Assembly (NCBI RefSeq): GCF_021397715.1
Contig: NZ_CP090207.1
Span: forward strand, 868,001-932,000
Source of the DNA: Pantoea agglomerans
GTDB taxonomy: Bacteria > Pseudomonadota > Gammaproteobacteria > Enterobacterales > Enterobacteriaceae
DNA: 64,000 nt
Direction of reading: 5' to 3'
Shown here one piece after another: positions 46,726 to 56,229 of this stretch. The notes beneath the pieces were generated by a model. That model saw only the letters and a list, made by a program, of their open reading frames with translations. It made no database searches and was not told the DNA's origin. Position numbers and translations under genes: made by a program. How positions within the stretch are numbered: position 1 is the first letter of the stretch; every line of letters starts with the position of its first letter.

Positions 46726-48972
46726 ATGCTCACTCAGTTGCGCGAAATTGTAGAAAAAGTGGCGAGTGCGCCGCGTCTGAATGAAGCACTCGACATTCTG
46801 GTCAATGAGATCTGTCTGGCGATGGAAACGGAAGTCTGTTCCGTTTACCTCGCCGATCACGATCGTCGCTGCTATTACCTGATGGCGACGCGCGGCCTGA
46901 AAAAGCCGCGTGGCCGCACCGTGACGCTGGCGTTCGACGAAGGCATCGTCGGTTTAGTCGGTCGTCTGGCCGAGCCGATCAACCTCGCCGACGCGCAAAG
47001 TCATCCCAGTTTTAAATATATCCCCGCGGTGAAAGAGGAGCGCTATCGCTCCTTCCTCGGCGTGCCGATTATCAGCCGTCGCCAGCTACTGGGCGTGCTG
47101 GTGGTACAGCAGCGTGAACATCGTCAGTTTGATGAGAGCGAAGAGTCGTTTCTGGTCACGCTGGCCACGCAGATGGCGGCGTTGCTGTCGCAATCCCAGA
47201 TGGGGCAGCTGTTTGGTCAGTTCCGTCAGACCCGGATACGTGCCATCGCCGCCGCGCCAGGCGTGGCGGTAGCACCGGGCTGGGTCGATGAGACGCAGCC
47301 GCTGCTCGATCAGGTCTCCGCGGCCTCAACGCTGGATGTTCAGCGTGAGCGTGAACGCCTGTCGCTCGCCATGAGCGAAGCCGCCAGCGAATTTCGCCGT
47401 TTCAGCAAGCGTTTCAGTGCCAGCGTGCAGAAAGAGAGCGCGGCGATCTTTGACCTCTATTCCCACCTGTTAACCGATGCCCGCCTGAAGAAAGATCTGT
47501 TCGATGAGATCGAACGCGGATCGGTGGCGGAGTGGGCGGTTAAACAGGTGATCGAGAAGTTTGCCGAACAGTTCGCCAGCCTGACCGACAGCTATCTGCG
47601 GGAACGCGCGGGTGATCTGCGCGTGCTGGGTCAGCGTCTGTTATTCCATCTCGATGATTCGCTGGTCGGCACCAACGCCTGGCCGGAGCGGTTTGTGCTG
47701 GTGGCGGATGAACTGACTGCCACCTCGCTGGCGGAGCTGCCGCACGAGCGGCTGGCTGGCGTGGTGGTGCGCGACGGTGCCGCTAACTCCCATGCGGCGA
47801 TCCTGACGCGTGCCATGGGTATCCCGACGGTCATGGGTGCCGATATCCTGCCGCATCAGCTGAATAAACGGCTGCTGATCGTCGATGGTTACCGTGGCGA
47901 GCTGTTAATCGATCCCGAACCGGTGCTGGTGCAGGAGTATCAGCGGCTGATCAGCGAAGAGAACGCGCTGAGCAAAACGGCCGAAGGGGTCGTCGATCAA
48001 CCCGGTGAGCTGAAAAGCGGCGAGCGGGTGCAGGTGATGCTGAACGCCGGATTAAGTCCGGAGCATGAACAGGCGCTCGGCAGCTGGGTTGACGGCATCG
48101 GCCTCTATCGCACCGAAATCCCCTTTATGCTGCAGAACGGCTTCCCGTCAGAAGAGGAGCAGGTGGCACAGTATCAGGGCATGTTGCAGCTGTTTCACAA
48201 CAAGCCGGTCACGCTGCGCACCCTTGATGTGGGCGCGGATAAACAGCTGCCCTACATGCCGATCAGTGAAGAGAATCCCTGCCTGGGCTGGCGCGGTATC
48301 CGCCTGACGCTCGACCAGCCGGAAATTTTCCTGGTCCAGGTGCGTGCCATGCTGCGGGCGAATGCGGCCTCCGGCAACCTCAGTATTCTGTTGCCGATGA
48401 TCAGTCATATCGACGAAATCGACGAGGCGAAACGGCTGATCGAACGCGCCGGTCGCGAAGTGGAAGAGATGCTGGGCTACACCATCCCCACGCCGCGCAT
48501 CGGTATCATGATTGAAGTGCCGTCGATGCTGTTTATGATCCCGCATCTGGCGTCGCGCGTCGACTTTGTCTCGGTCGGCACCAACGATCTGACCCAGTAT
48601 CTGCTGGCGGTGGACCGCAACAACACCCGCGTGGCCAATCTCTACGACTCGCTGCACCCGGCGATGCTGCGCGCCCTGCACGCTATCGCCCGCGAAGCCC
48701 GTCAGGCCAATCTTGAACTCTGCCTGTGTGGTGAAATGGCAGGCGATCCGATGTGTGTCGCGCTGCTGGTGGGGATGGGGTATCACCATCTCAGCATGAA
48801 CGGTAAAAATGTGCCGCGCGTGAAATACCTGCTGCGCCATCTGGATCAGGAAGAAGCGCAGAAGCTCAGTGAACAGGGAATGAATGCGCATACCGCTACC
48901 GAGGTTCGCCATCTGGTCTCTACCTTTATGGAGCGGCGTGGACTGGGCGGTCTGATCCGCGGAGGCCGCTAA
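46726..48972 (+). CDS. ptsP: PTS-Ntr enzyme I (PtsP)
   Basis: First component of the nitrogen-related phosphotransferase chain (PtsP to NPr to PtsN), which senses glutamine and controls potassium uptake and envelope genes. At 748 aa: N-terminal GAF domain (about 1-150), then enzyme I with the active histidine in GAANSHAAILTRA near residue 356 and the PEP-binding barrel with GIGLYRTEIPF and GTNDLTQYLLAVDR. It sits between rppH and lgt as in E. coli. Confidence 0.96.
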   Translation: MLTQLREIVEKVASAPRLNEALDILVNEICLAMETEVCSVYLADHDRRCYYLMATRGLKKPRGRTVTLAFDEGIVGLVGRLAEPINLADAQSHPSFKYIPAVKEERYRSFLGVPIISRRQLLGVLVVQQREHRQFDESEESFLVTLATQMAALLSQSQMGQLFGQFRQTRIRAIAAAPGVAVAPGWVDETQPLLDQVSAASTLDVQRERERLSLAMSEAASEFRRFSKRFSASVQKESAAIFDLYSHLLTDARLKKDLFDEIERGSVAEWAVKQVIEKFAEQFASLTDSYLRERAGDLRVLGQRLLFHLDDSLVGTNAWPERFVLVADELTATSLAELPHERLAGVVVRDGAANSHAAILTRAMGIPTVMGADILPHQLNKRLLIVDGYRGELLIDPEPVLVQEYQRLISEENALSKTAEGVVDQPGELKSGERVQVMLNAGLSPEHEQALGSWVDGIGLYRTEIPFMLQNGFPSEEEQVAQYQGMLQLFHNKPVTLRTLDVGADKQLPYMPISEENPCLGWRGIRLTLDQPEIFLVQVRAMLRANAASGNLSILLPMISHIDEIDEAKRLIERAGREVEEMLGYTIPTPRIGIMIEVPSMLFMIPHLASRVDFVSVGTNDLTQYLLAVDRNNTRVANLYDSLHPAMLRALHAIAREARQANLELCLCGEMAGDPMCVALLVGMGYHHLSMNGKNVPRVKYLLRHLDQEEAQKLSEQGMNAHTATEVRHLVSTFMERRGLGGLIRGGR

Positions 48973-49089
48973 GCGTTATCCGCATTTACATTTCGGCGTC
49001 AACTGACAAAACCGGCTGTGCTATGATGCGCAGCCTTAATTTATGTGCCTGTTAACGCCCTTTTTTCAGGGCCGAAGAATAGACGGTGA

Positions 49090-49974
49090 ATGATGAATAA
49101 CGGCTATATTGCATTTCCGCAGTTCGATCCGGTGATCTTCTCGATCGGACCGGTTTCGCTGCACTGGTACGGTCTGATGTATCTGGTCGGCTTTGTTTTC
49201 GCCATGTGGCTGGCGGTGCGTCGCGCCAACAAGCCCGGCAGCGGCTGGAAAAAAGAGGAAGTGGAAAACCTGCTGTATGCCGGTTTCCTCGGCGTGTTCC
49301 TTGGCGGCCGTATCGGTTACGTGCTGTTCTACAATTTACCGCTGTTCCTGGAAAATCCGCTCTATCTGTTCAAAGTCTGGGATGGCGGCATGTCATTCCA
49401 CGGTGGCCTGATTGGGGTGATTGTGGTGATGCTGGTCTTCGCTCGCCGCACTAAACGCCATTTCTTCCAGGTGGCTGATTTCATCGCCCCGCTGATCCCG
49501 TTTGGTCTCGGTGCAGGCCGTCTTGGCAACTTCATTAACGGCGAGCTGTGGGGCCGTGTCGATCCGGGGTTCCCGTTTGCTATGCTGTTCCCGGGCTCAC
49601 GCAGCGAAGATGTCGCGCTGGCCGCCACCAACCCACAATATCAGGCGCTGCTCAATACCTACGGCGTGCTGCCACGTCATCCTTCGCAGCTTTATGAACT
49701 GATTCTTGAAGGGGTGGTGCTGTTCATCATTCTTAACCTGTTTATTCGTAAGCCGCGCCCGATGGGCAGCGTCTCTGGCCTGTTCCTGATCGGTTACGGC
49801 GCATTCCGTATTATCGTCGAGTTCTTCCGCCAGCCGGATGCCCAGCTTGGCCTGTTTGAAGGCGGAATCAGTATGGGGCAGATTCTCTCCGTCCCCATGA
49901 TTATTGCCGGTATCGCCATGATGATCTGGGCCTATCGTCGTCGTCCACAGCCACAATTTCGTGAGGAAAAATGA
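49090..49974 (+). CDS. lgt: prolipoprotein diacylglyceryl transferase
   Basis: Inner-membrane enzyme that transfers diacylglycerol from phosphatidylglycerol to the lipobox cysteine of prolipoproteins. At 294 aa with about seven helices; the Lgt signature is [16 protein letters not shown], and the essential His is in SFHGGLIG. The start is ATG 49090 or 49093 after GGTGA. It overlaps thyA by ATGA, so the two are translationally coupled. Confidence 0.96.
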   Translation: MMNNGYIAFPQFDPVIFSIGPVSLHWYGLMYLVGFVFAMWLAVRRANKPGSGWKKEEVENLLYAGFLGVFLGGRIGYVLFYNLPLFLENPLYLFKVWDGGMSFHGGLIGVIVVMLVFARRTKRHFFQVADFIAPLIPFGLGAGRLGNFINGELWGRVDPGFPFAMLFPGSRSEDVALAATNPQYQALLNTYGVLPRHPSQLYELILEGVVLFIILNLFIRKPRPMGSVSGLFLIGYGAFRIIVEFFRQPDAQLGLFEGGISMGQILSVPMIIAGIAMMIWAYRRRPQPQFREEK

Positions 49975-50765
49975 AACAGTATCTGGACCTGATGCAACAT
50001 GTGCTGAATGAAGGCACGCCAAAAGCTGACCGTACCGGAACCGGCACGCTTTCAATTTTTGGTCACCAGATGCGTTTCAATCTGCAGGATGGGTTTCCGC
50101 TGGTCACCACGAAAAAATGCCATATCCGATCCATCATTCATGAGCTGCTGTGGTTCCTGAAAGGTGACACCAACATCGGTTACCTGAAGGAGAATAATGT
50201 CTCAATCTGGGATGAGTGGGCGGATGAACAGGGCGATCTTGGCCCGGTTTATGGCAAGCAGTGGCGTAGCTGGGGCACCGCCAGCGGCGAAGAGATTGAC
50301 CAGATCAGCAAAGTGATCGAGCAACTGAAACGCGACCCTGACTCACGGCGGATCATCGTCTCAGCCTGGAACGTGGGTGAACTGGATCAGATGGCGCTGG
50401 CACCGTGCCACGCCTTCTTCCAGTTCTACGTGGCTGACGGCAAGCTCTCATGCCAGCTTTATCAGCGCTCCTGCGACATCTTCCTGGGTCTGCCGTTCAA
50501 CATTGCCAGTTATGCGCTGCTGGTGCATATGGTGGCGCAGCAGTGCGACCTGCAGGTCGGTGACTTCGTCTGGACCGGCGGAGATACTCACCTCTACAGT
50601 AACCATCTGGAGCAGGCGCGCCTGCAGCTGACCCGCGAGCCGCGTCCGCTGCCGAAGCTGGTCATTAAGCGTAAACCCGCTTCGTTGTTTGACTATCAGT
50701 TCGATGATTTCGACATTGAAGGTTACGATCCGCATCCGGCCATTAAGGCGCCGGTCGCGATTTAA
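49971..50765 (+). CDS. thyA: thymidylate synthase
   Basis: Makes dTMP from dUMP with methylenetetrahydrofolate. At 264 aa it has the E. coli length; the nucleophilic cysteine is in [13 protein letters not shown] and the dUMP-binding residues are in [13 protein letters not shown]. It is coupled to lgt and followed by a strong terminator. Confidence 0.98.
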   Translation: MKQYLDLMQHVLNEGTPKADRTGTGTLSIFGHQMRFNLQDGFPLVTTKKCHIRSIIHELLWFLKGDTNIGYLKENNVSIWDEWADEQGDLGPVYGKQWRSWGTASGEEIDQISKVIEQLKRDPDSRRIIVSAWNVGELDQMALAPCHAFFQFYVADGKLSCQLYQRSCDIFLGLPFNIASYALLVHMVAQQCDLQVGDFVWTGGDTHLYSNHLEQARLQLTREPRPLPKLVIKRKPASLFDYQFDDFDIEGYDPHPAIKAPVAI

Positions 50766-50777
50766 CCCATGCAAATG

Positions 50778-50817
50778 AAAAAGCCCCGGTGATGCTCTGC
50801 ACGCCGGGGCTTTTTTT
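50778..50817. terminator. terminator after thyA
   Basis: AGCCCCGG (50782-50789) pairs with CCGGGGCT (50804-50811), followed by seven T residues (50811-50817) and preceded by five A residues, so it can work in both directions. Confidence 0.93.
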
Positions 50818-50957
50818 ATGCCTGAGCGGTAAAAATATGCGGCACGGCTCGCAGCGTCATGCCACTGAATGTCTGATGATCGTTTTCTCTGCGATGTCGC
50901 TTCCAGCCTCCCAACAGCCCGCTTGTTCCCGCTTTCATCACCCGGCACGCTAGCGCC

Positions 50958-51428
50958 ATGAAAAGATACCCGTTACGCGGTTTTACCCTGCCGGAACTGC
51001 TGGTGGTGATGGTGATCGCCGGCATCCTGAGCCTCGGTGCACTTCACGGCTGGCAGCGCTGGCAGCAACGGCAGCAGCTGCGCGATACCGCCCAGCAGCT
51101 GCAGGGATTTCTGTTGCGGCTGCGTGCTCAGGCGTTCCGGCAAAATCGTGACCTGATCCTCTGGTCACGTGCGGGCCAACCCTGGTGTCTTGGCAGCGGC
51201 AGTCCGCCATCAGGGCCATGTCAGGCAGGAAAGCGGCTGCATTTCGTCGCACCGTACTCTGACGTAACCTTGTACGAATTACGCGGTGAGCCGGGTTTTT
51301 ACGGTCGTCGCAACGTAGCCAGAGCAGGCAGCCTTGAGCTGGGTAATGACGCAGGCCGGCTGCGGCTGATTATTTCGGCCCGGGCGCGCATCCGTTTTTG
51401 CTTTACCGAAGATGAGGCGTGCCGTTGA
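50958..51428 (+). CDS. ppdA: type IV-like prepilin PpdA
   Basis: A 156-aa pseudopilin with a short basic leader (MKRYPLRG) and the prepilin peptidase site G-FTLPE, followed by a hydrophobic helix (residues 13-30). It is the first of four small genes (ppdA-ppdB-ygdB-ppdC) before recC, as in E. coli. These minor pilins are thought to prime type IV pilus or secretion-like fibres. Its stop overlaps the ppdB start. Confidence 0.9.
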   Translation: MKRYPLRGFTLPELLVVMVIAGILSLGALHGWQRWQQRQQLRDTAQQLQGFLLRLRAQAFRQNRDLILWSRAGQPWCLGSGSPPSGPCQAGKRLHFVAPYSDVTLYELRGEPGFYGRRNVARAGSLELGNDAGRLRLIISARARIRFCFTEDEACR

Positions 51429-51952
51429 AAGCGGCCGGATTCAGCCTGCTGGAGATGCTGATCGCAATGGCGATTGGCGCGGTGCTGATGGTCAGCGCCG
51501 GACGTTTCTTGCCGCTGCTGCTGGGCGAAAACGTCGAATTGTTGCAGCGGGCGCAGCTGCGTCAGGAGCTTCAGCAGATCATGGCCACGCTGGAAAAGGC
51601 GGTGCGGCGTGCCGGCTATTGCCACGGCGAGTGTGGCAGCGGCGCGCTGACAATCAGTGAAAACTGTCTGCTGCTGCGCTGGGATGAGAACAGCAACGGT
51701 CAGTGGGAAGGCGTTAACCAGGCGGACAGCGATCACTACGGCTATCGCCTGCGGTTGCAACAGCTGGAGATGCAGCGTGGGGTTGGTGACTGCGGTTCTG
51801 GCGGCTGGGAACGGCTCTCCGATCCGGCTTTCCTGACGCTGGAGCAGTTCAGTGTGACCCGCCAGCAGAAGCTAATCCGGTTACGGTTGCAGGGACGAGC
51901 CGGACGCTGGCTGGAAACGGTGGAAAGCTGGGTAGAGGGTGAAAACCTGTGA
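51419..51952 (+). CDS. ppdB: type IV-like prepilin PpdB
   Basis: A 177-aa pseudopilin; MPLKAAG-FSLLE is the leader and cleavage site, then a hydrophobic helix. RRAGYCHGECGSG and WDENSNGQW (a calcium-binding-like turn) match the PpdB family. The start is GTG 51419 inside the ppdA end, aligned with the E. coli MPVKEQGFSLLE start; GAGG is upstream. Overlaps ygdB by 4 bp. Confidence 0.87.
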   Translation: MPLKAAGFSLLEMLIAMAIGAVLMVSAGRFLPLLLGENVELLQRAQLRQELQQIMATLEKAVRRAGYCHGECGSGALTISENCLLLRWDENSNGQWEGVNQADSDHYGYRLRLQQLEMQRGVGDCGSGGWERLSDPAFLTLEQFSVTRQQKLIRLRLQGRAGRWLETVESWVEGENL

Positions 51953-52353
51953 AGCAGCGGGGCAGCAGCACGCTGGGCATGGTGTTAATGCTGTTAGTGA
52001 TCGGCAGCCTGACGCTGCATGCCAGCCGGAAAATGCTGGAGCAGGGGATGCTGTTACTGGCTGACGAGCAGCAGTTCATACAGGATTTCTGGCGGGCGCA
52101 GTCGGCACTGCAATGGGGCTTAACCCAACGCTGGCCGGCGGGCGAAACGGCCGGTTGCCAGCTTAACGAAGGCGAGGGCTGGCGCAGTTGTCTACAGCGA
52201 GGTGAAGATGGAAAAGGGCTGCTCAAAGGTGAGGCCAGCGGCAGTGGCACCGCGGTGTGGCAGTGGGTCACACGCCAGCAGGGCCAGATTCAGGCGCTGC
52301 CGCACGGCTGGATTGACTACTGTCCGCTCACCAGGCCAGGCGACTGTCTCTGA
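51949..52353 (+). CDS. ygdB: minor pilin-like protein YgdB
   Basis: A 134-aa protein with a hydrophobic N-terminal helix (STLGMVLMLLVIGSLTLHA) but no classic GF cleavage site; GWIDYCPLTRPGDC at the C-terminus fits the YgdB (DUF2509, PilX-like) family. The GTG start at 51949 overlaps the ppdB stop (GTGA). It probably belongs to the same prepilin complex. Confidence 0.83.
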   Translation: MKQRGSSTLGMVLMLLVIGSLTLHASRKMLEQGMLLLADEQQFIQDFWRAQSALQWGLTQRWPAGETAGCQLNEGEGWRSCLQRGEDGKGLLKGEASGSGTAVWQWVTRQQGQIQALPHGWIDYCPLTRPGDCL

Positions 52354-52639
52354 GAACGGCGGATTCAGCCTGCCGGAAGCGTTATTTGCTCTGCTGTTAA
52401 TGGCATTAAGCAGCAGTGCGCTTTTACAGTATCATCGCGCGCTGGTTCGCGGGTTCAGCCAGCAGTGGGAGCAGCGCGAGGCGTGGCGGGTAGCGGAACA
52501 ACGTCTGGTCGGGCAGGCGGTCGCAGGCTGGCATTCCACCCTGCAACGCCAGAGCAGCCCGACAGGCTGTGTGCAGGAACGGGCCGATGTCCAGGGGCCG
52601 CAGCAGCGTACGGCTACCCTGACGCGATTACGCTGTTAA
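52313..52639 (+). CDS. ppdC: type IV-like prepilin PpdC
   Basis: About 108 aa. The pseudopilin signature GG-FSLPEALFALLLMALSSS is clear and cysteines near the C-terminus (TGCVQE, LRC) match PpdC. The start is unclear: no ATG or GTG lies close to the cleavage site; TTG 52313, inside ygdB, gives a 19-residue leader, longer than usual, and lacks a good ribosome site. Translation is probably coupled to ygdB. It ends 104 bp before recC. Confidence 0.72.
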   Translation: MTTVRSPGQATVSENGGFSLPEALFALLLMALSSSALLQYHRALVRGFSQQWEQREAWRVAEQRLVGQAVAGWHSTLQRQSSPTGCVQERADVQGPQQRTATLTRLRC

Positions 52640-52743
52640 ACCGCAGTCGCAAACGCCCTTTTGATGGGCTTCAACCACGATCCGCGGTAGAGTTACCGGG
52701 CCGCAATACCGCAGTTATGTTCTGAGTTACCACAGGAGTTTTC

Positions 52744-55700
52744 ATGTTTCACGTTTATCACTCAAATCAGCTTGATGTGCTGAAGATTCTGGCGGCTGCG
52801 GTGATTAAACATGATCCACTGGATGACCCTTTCGCCTCAGAGATGGTGCTGGTGCAAAGCCCGGGGATGGCGCAGTGGCTGCAAATGGAGCTGGCCCAGA
52901 CCTTTGGTATCGCCGCCAACATCGAATTTCCACTGCCGGCCAGCTTTATCTGGGAGATGTTCGTTCGGGTGCTGCCCGACATTCCGGTAGAGAGCGCGTT
53001 CAGCAAAGCCAGCATGAGCTGGAAGCTGATGCATCGTCTGCCGGAAATGCTGGAGCACGAGGAATTTATCTCGCTGCGCCACTACCTGCATGACGATGGC
53101 GACAAACGTAAACTGTTCCAGCTGAGCTCGCGGGTGGCGGATCTGTTTGACCAGTATCTGGTCTATCGCGCCGACTGGCTCAACAGCTGGGAGCGCGGTG
53201 AAACCATTGAGGGACTGGGCGAGGCGCAGCGCTGGCAGGCGGCGCTGTGGCGCGATCTGGTCAGCTATACCGAAACCCTGCGCCAGCCTAAATGGCATCG
53301 TGCCAACCTCTATGCGCGTTTTATTCAGACGCTGGAGCAGGCGCAGCACACGCCAGAAAATCTGCCGAAGCGGGTCTTTATCTGTGGCATCTCCGCCTTG
53401 CCACCGGTCTATCTTCAGGCGTTGCAGGCGCTGGGACGCCATATCGATATCCATCTGCTGTTTACCAATCCCTGCCGCGATTACTGGGGCGATATTCAGG
53501 ATTATGCCTTTCTGGCGAAGCTGCAAAGCCGTCAGCGTCGGCGTCATGGCGCGGATGAACAGCGCGGACTGTTCCGTGACGTGGAACAGGCGCCTGCGCT
53601 CTTCAATGAGGCGGGTGAACAACAGCTGACGAACCCTCTGCTTGCCTCATGGGGCAAGCTGGGGCGTGACAATCTTTTTCTGCTCAGCCAGATGGAAGAT
53701 AATGACGACATCGACGCCTTTGTTGAGGTGGAAGAAGACAATCTGCTGCACTGCCTGCAGTCCGATCTGCTCAACCTGCAGGACAACGCGGTCATCGGGC
53801 TGAACGCCGCCGAACTGGCGCACAGCGATCAGAAACGCCGGCTCGATCCCGCCGATCGCTCAGTGGCGGTACAGGTGTGCCACAGTGCCCAGCGTGAAGT
53901 TGAAGTGCTGCAGGATCACCTGTTAGCGTTGATGGAGGCCAACCCGGCGCTGAAAGCGCGTGACATTATTGTCATGGTGGCCGATATCGACGCTTATGCG
54001 CCCTTTATTCAGGCCGTTTTCGCCAACGCGCCTGCGGACCGTTATTTACCCTTTGCCATTTCAGATCGCCGCGCCAGCCAGGCACATCCGGCGATTGTCG
54101 CGTTCCTGCACCTGCTGGCGCTGCCGGATAGCCGCTTTGTCTCAGAAGATGTACTGGCGCTGCTGGATGTGCCGGCGCTGGCCAGCCATTTCGCCATCGA
54201 TGAAAGCGGTCTGCGCCTGCTGCGACGTTGGGTTAGTGAGTCGGGGGTGCGCTGGGGGCTGGATGACGCCAGCGTGGAAGCCCTGTCATTACCGATTACC
54301 GGCCAGCACACCTGGCGCTTTGGTCTGCAGCGTATGCTGCTGGGCTATGCGATGGAAAGCCACAACGGTGACTGGCAAGGCATTCTGCCGTATGACGAAT
54401 CGAGTGGTCTGGTGGGCGAACTGGCCGGGCATCTGGCGGAGCTGTTGTCGCGGCTTAACCACTGGCGGCAGCGGCTGGCCGAACCACGACCGCTGCAGGC
54501 CTGGCTGCCGCTATGCCGCGAGTTGCTGAACGCCTTTTTCAGCCCGGATGCGGAGACCGAAGCGGCGTTGCTGCTGGTTGAAGAGCAGTGGCAGGCGCTG
54601 ATTGAATATGGCATGGACGCCCGCTTTGAAGAGGCGATACCGGTCACCCTGCTGCGTGACGATCTCCGCAGCCGGCTGGATCAGCAGCGTATCAGCCAGC
54701 GTTTTCTTGCCGGACAGATCAACTTCTGTACCCTGATGCCGATGCGGTCGATTCCGTTCCAGGTGGTTTGTCTGCTGGGGATGAATGATGGCGTTTATCC
54801 GCGCACCTTAGCGCCGTTAGGTTTTGATTTGATGCAACAAAAGTCACGCAAAGGCGATCGCAGCCGCCGTGACGATGACCGTTATCTGTTTCTGGAAGCG
54901 CTGATCTCTGCACAGCAGCAGCTCTACATCAGCTATATCGGGCGGGCTATTCAGGATAATACGGAACGCTACCCGTCGGTGCTGGTCACAGAACTGCTGG
55001 ACTATATCGGTCAGAGTTTTTATCTGGAGGGTGATGAAGAGCGCGATCTGGATGAGAGTGCGGCGCGGGTGCGGGAGCATCTGCAGCATCTGCACAGCCG
55101 GATGCCGTTTGCTGCCGATAACTTCCAGCCAGCCGCCAGACTGCAGAGCTTTGCCCGCGAATGGCTACCGGCCGCGCAGGGAACGGGAGAGCCACAACCC
55201 GATTTTGTCCAGCCGCTGGCGGCACCGACGATTGAGACGCTGACGCTGGAGGCGTTTCTGCGCTTCTGGCGCCATCCGGTGCGGGCATGGTTTCATCAAC
55301 GGCTCGGGGTCAATTTCTGGCTGGAAGAGAACGAACTGCCCGACAGCGAACCCTTTGCTCTTGATAATCTGGAGCGTTATCAGATTAACGCGCAGCTGCT
55401 GAATGCGCTGGTGGAAGGGGAGGATACCCAGCGGCTCTATGCGCACCACCGTGCGGCGGGTAATCTGCCTTACGGTGCGTTTGGTGAACTGTTCTGGCAG
55501 GCGCAGCGTGACGAGATGCAGGAAGTGGCGGCAGAAGTGGTTACCCAGCGCAGCGAAGGCGAGAGCTGGGAAGTCAATCTGCAGCTGGAACAGGTCAGCC
55601 TGACCGGCTGGCTGACGCAGGTGCAGAGTGACGGACTATTGCGCTGGCGGCCAGGTGTGCTGAACATGAACGACGGCCTGCTGCTCTGGCTGGAGCATCT

Positions 55701-56121
55701 GGTCTACTGCGCACTGGGCGGAACCGGCAGCAGCCGGATGTATGGCCGGCAACACAGTCGCTGGTGCTTTCTGGCGGTAAGTCAGCAGGAGGCTCTTACG
55801 GCGCTGAATGATTATGTCGCGGGCTACCTGGCCGGTATGCGCCAGCCGCTGATGCTGCTTAACAAAAGCGGCGGCGCCTGGTTAACGGCCAGCTATGACA
55901 AAAAAAACCAGCAACTTCTGACTGATGAGGCGACCCAGCTTAAAGCGCGTAATCGCCTGCTGACGGCGTGGTCAGGCAGTTATCAGGTAGAGGGTGAAGG
56001 CAGCGATCCCTACCTGCAACGCCTGTGTCGCGTGCTGGAAGAGACACAGCTACACCAGATAACTGAGGCGGCACAGCGCTGGTATTTACCGGTGCTGGCT
56101 GCACATCAGGATGATGAATAG
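52744..56121 (+). CDS. recC: RecBCD subunit RecC
   Basis: Large scaffold subunit (1125 aa) of exonuclease V that recognises Chi and splits the DNA strands. It has a helicase-like fold without ATPase motifs: N-terminal HSNQLDVLK and MAQWLQMELA are highly conserved; QLYISYIGR and the inactive nuclease-like C-terminal domain follow. AGGAG lies eight bases upstream of the ATG. It is separated from recB by ptrA, as in E. coli. Confidence 0.97.
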   Translation: MFHVYHSNQLDVLKILAAAVIKHDPLDDPFASEMVLVQSPGMAQWLQMELAQTFGIAANIEFPLPASFIWEMFVRVLPDIPVESAFSKASMSWKLMHRLPEMLEHEEFISLRHYLHDDGDKRKLFQLSSRVADLFDQYLVYRADWLNSWERGETIEGLGEAQRWQAALWRDLVSYTETLRQPKWHRANLYARFIQTLEQAQHTPENLPKRVFICGISALPPVYLQALQALGRHIDIHLLFTNPCRDYWGDIQDYAFLAKLQSRQRRRHGADEQRGLFRDVEQAPALFNEAGEQQLTNPLLASWGKLGRDNLFLLSQMEDNDDIDAFVEVEEDNLLHCLQSDLLNLQDNAVIGLNAAELAHSDQKRRLDPADRSVAVQVCHSAQREVEVLQDHLLALMEANPALKARDIIVMVADIDAYAPFIQAVFANAPADRYLPFAISDRRASQAHPAIVAFLHLLALPDSRFVSEDVLALLDVPALASHFAIDESGLRLLRRWVSESGVRWGLDDASVEALSLPITGQHTWRFGLQRMLLGYAMESHNGDWQGILPYDESSGLVGELAGHLAELLSRLNHWRQRLAEPRPLQAWLPLCRELLNAFFSPDAETEAALLLVEEQWQALIEYGMDARFEEAIPVTLLRDDLRSRLDQQRISQRFLAGQINFCTLMPMRSIPFQVVCLLGMNDGVYPRTLAPLGFDLMQQKSRKGDRSRRDDDRYLFLEALISAQQQLYISYIGRAIQDNTERYPSVLVTELLDYIGQSFYLEGDEERDLDESAARVREHLQHLHSRMPFAADNFQPAARLQSFAREWLPAAQGTGEPQPDFVQPLAAPTIETLTLEAFLRFWRHPVRAWFHQRLGVNFWLEENELPDSEPFALDNLERYQINAQLLNALVEGEDTQRLYAHHRAAGNLPYGAFGELFWQAQRDEMQEVAAEVVTQRSEGESWEVNLQLEQVSLTGWLTQVQSDGLLRWRPGVLNMNDGLLLWLEHLVYCALGGTGSSRMYGRQHSRWCFLAVSQQEALTALNDYVAGYLAGMRQPLMLLNKSGGAWLTASYDKKNQQLLTDEATQLKARNRLLTAWSGSYQVEGEGSDPYLQRLCRVLEETQLHQITEAAQRWYLPVLAAHQDDE

Positions 56122-56229
56122 CAGGCCAGGCAGCAGATTTGTTTACTGGCTAATTACACAGAAAGTTTGCTCTGCGTTGAGCCGCGGTGTCAGACACTGA
56201 CGGTTTATTGGGTAAGGTAAGGGGTTTAC

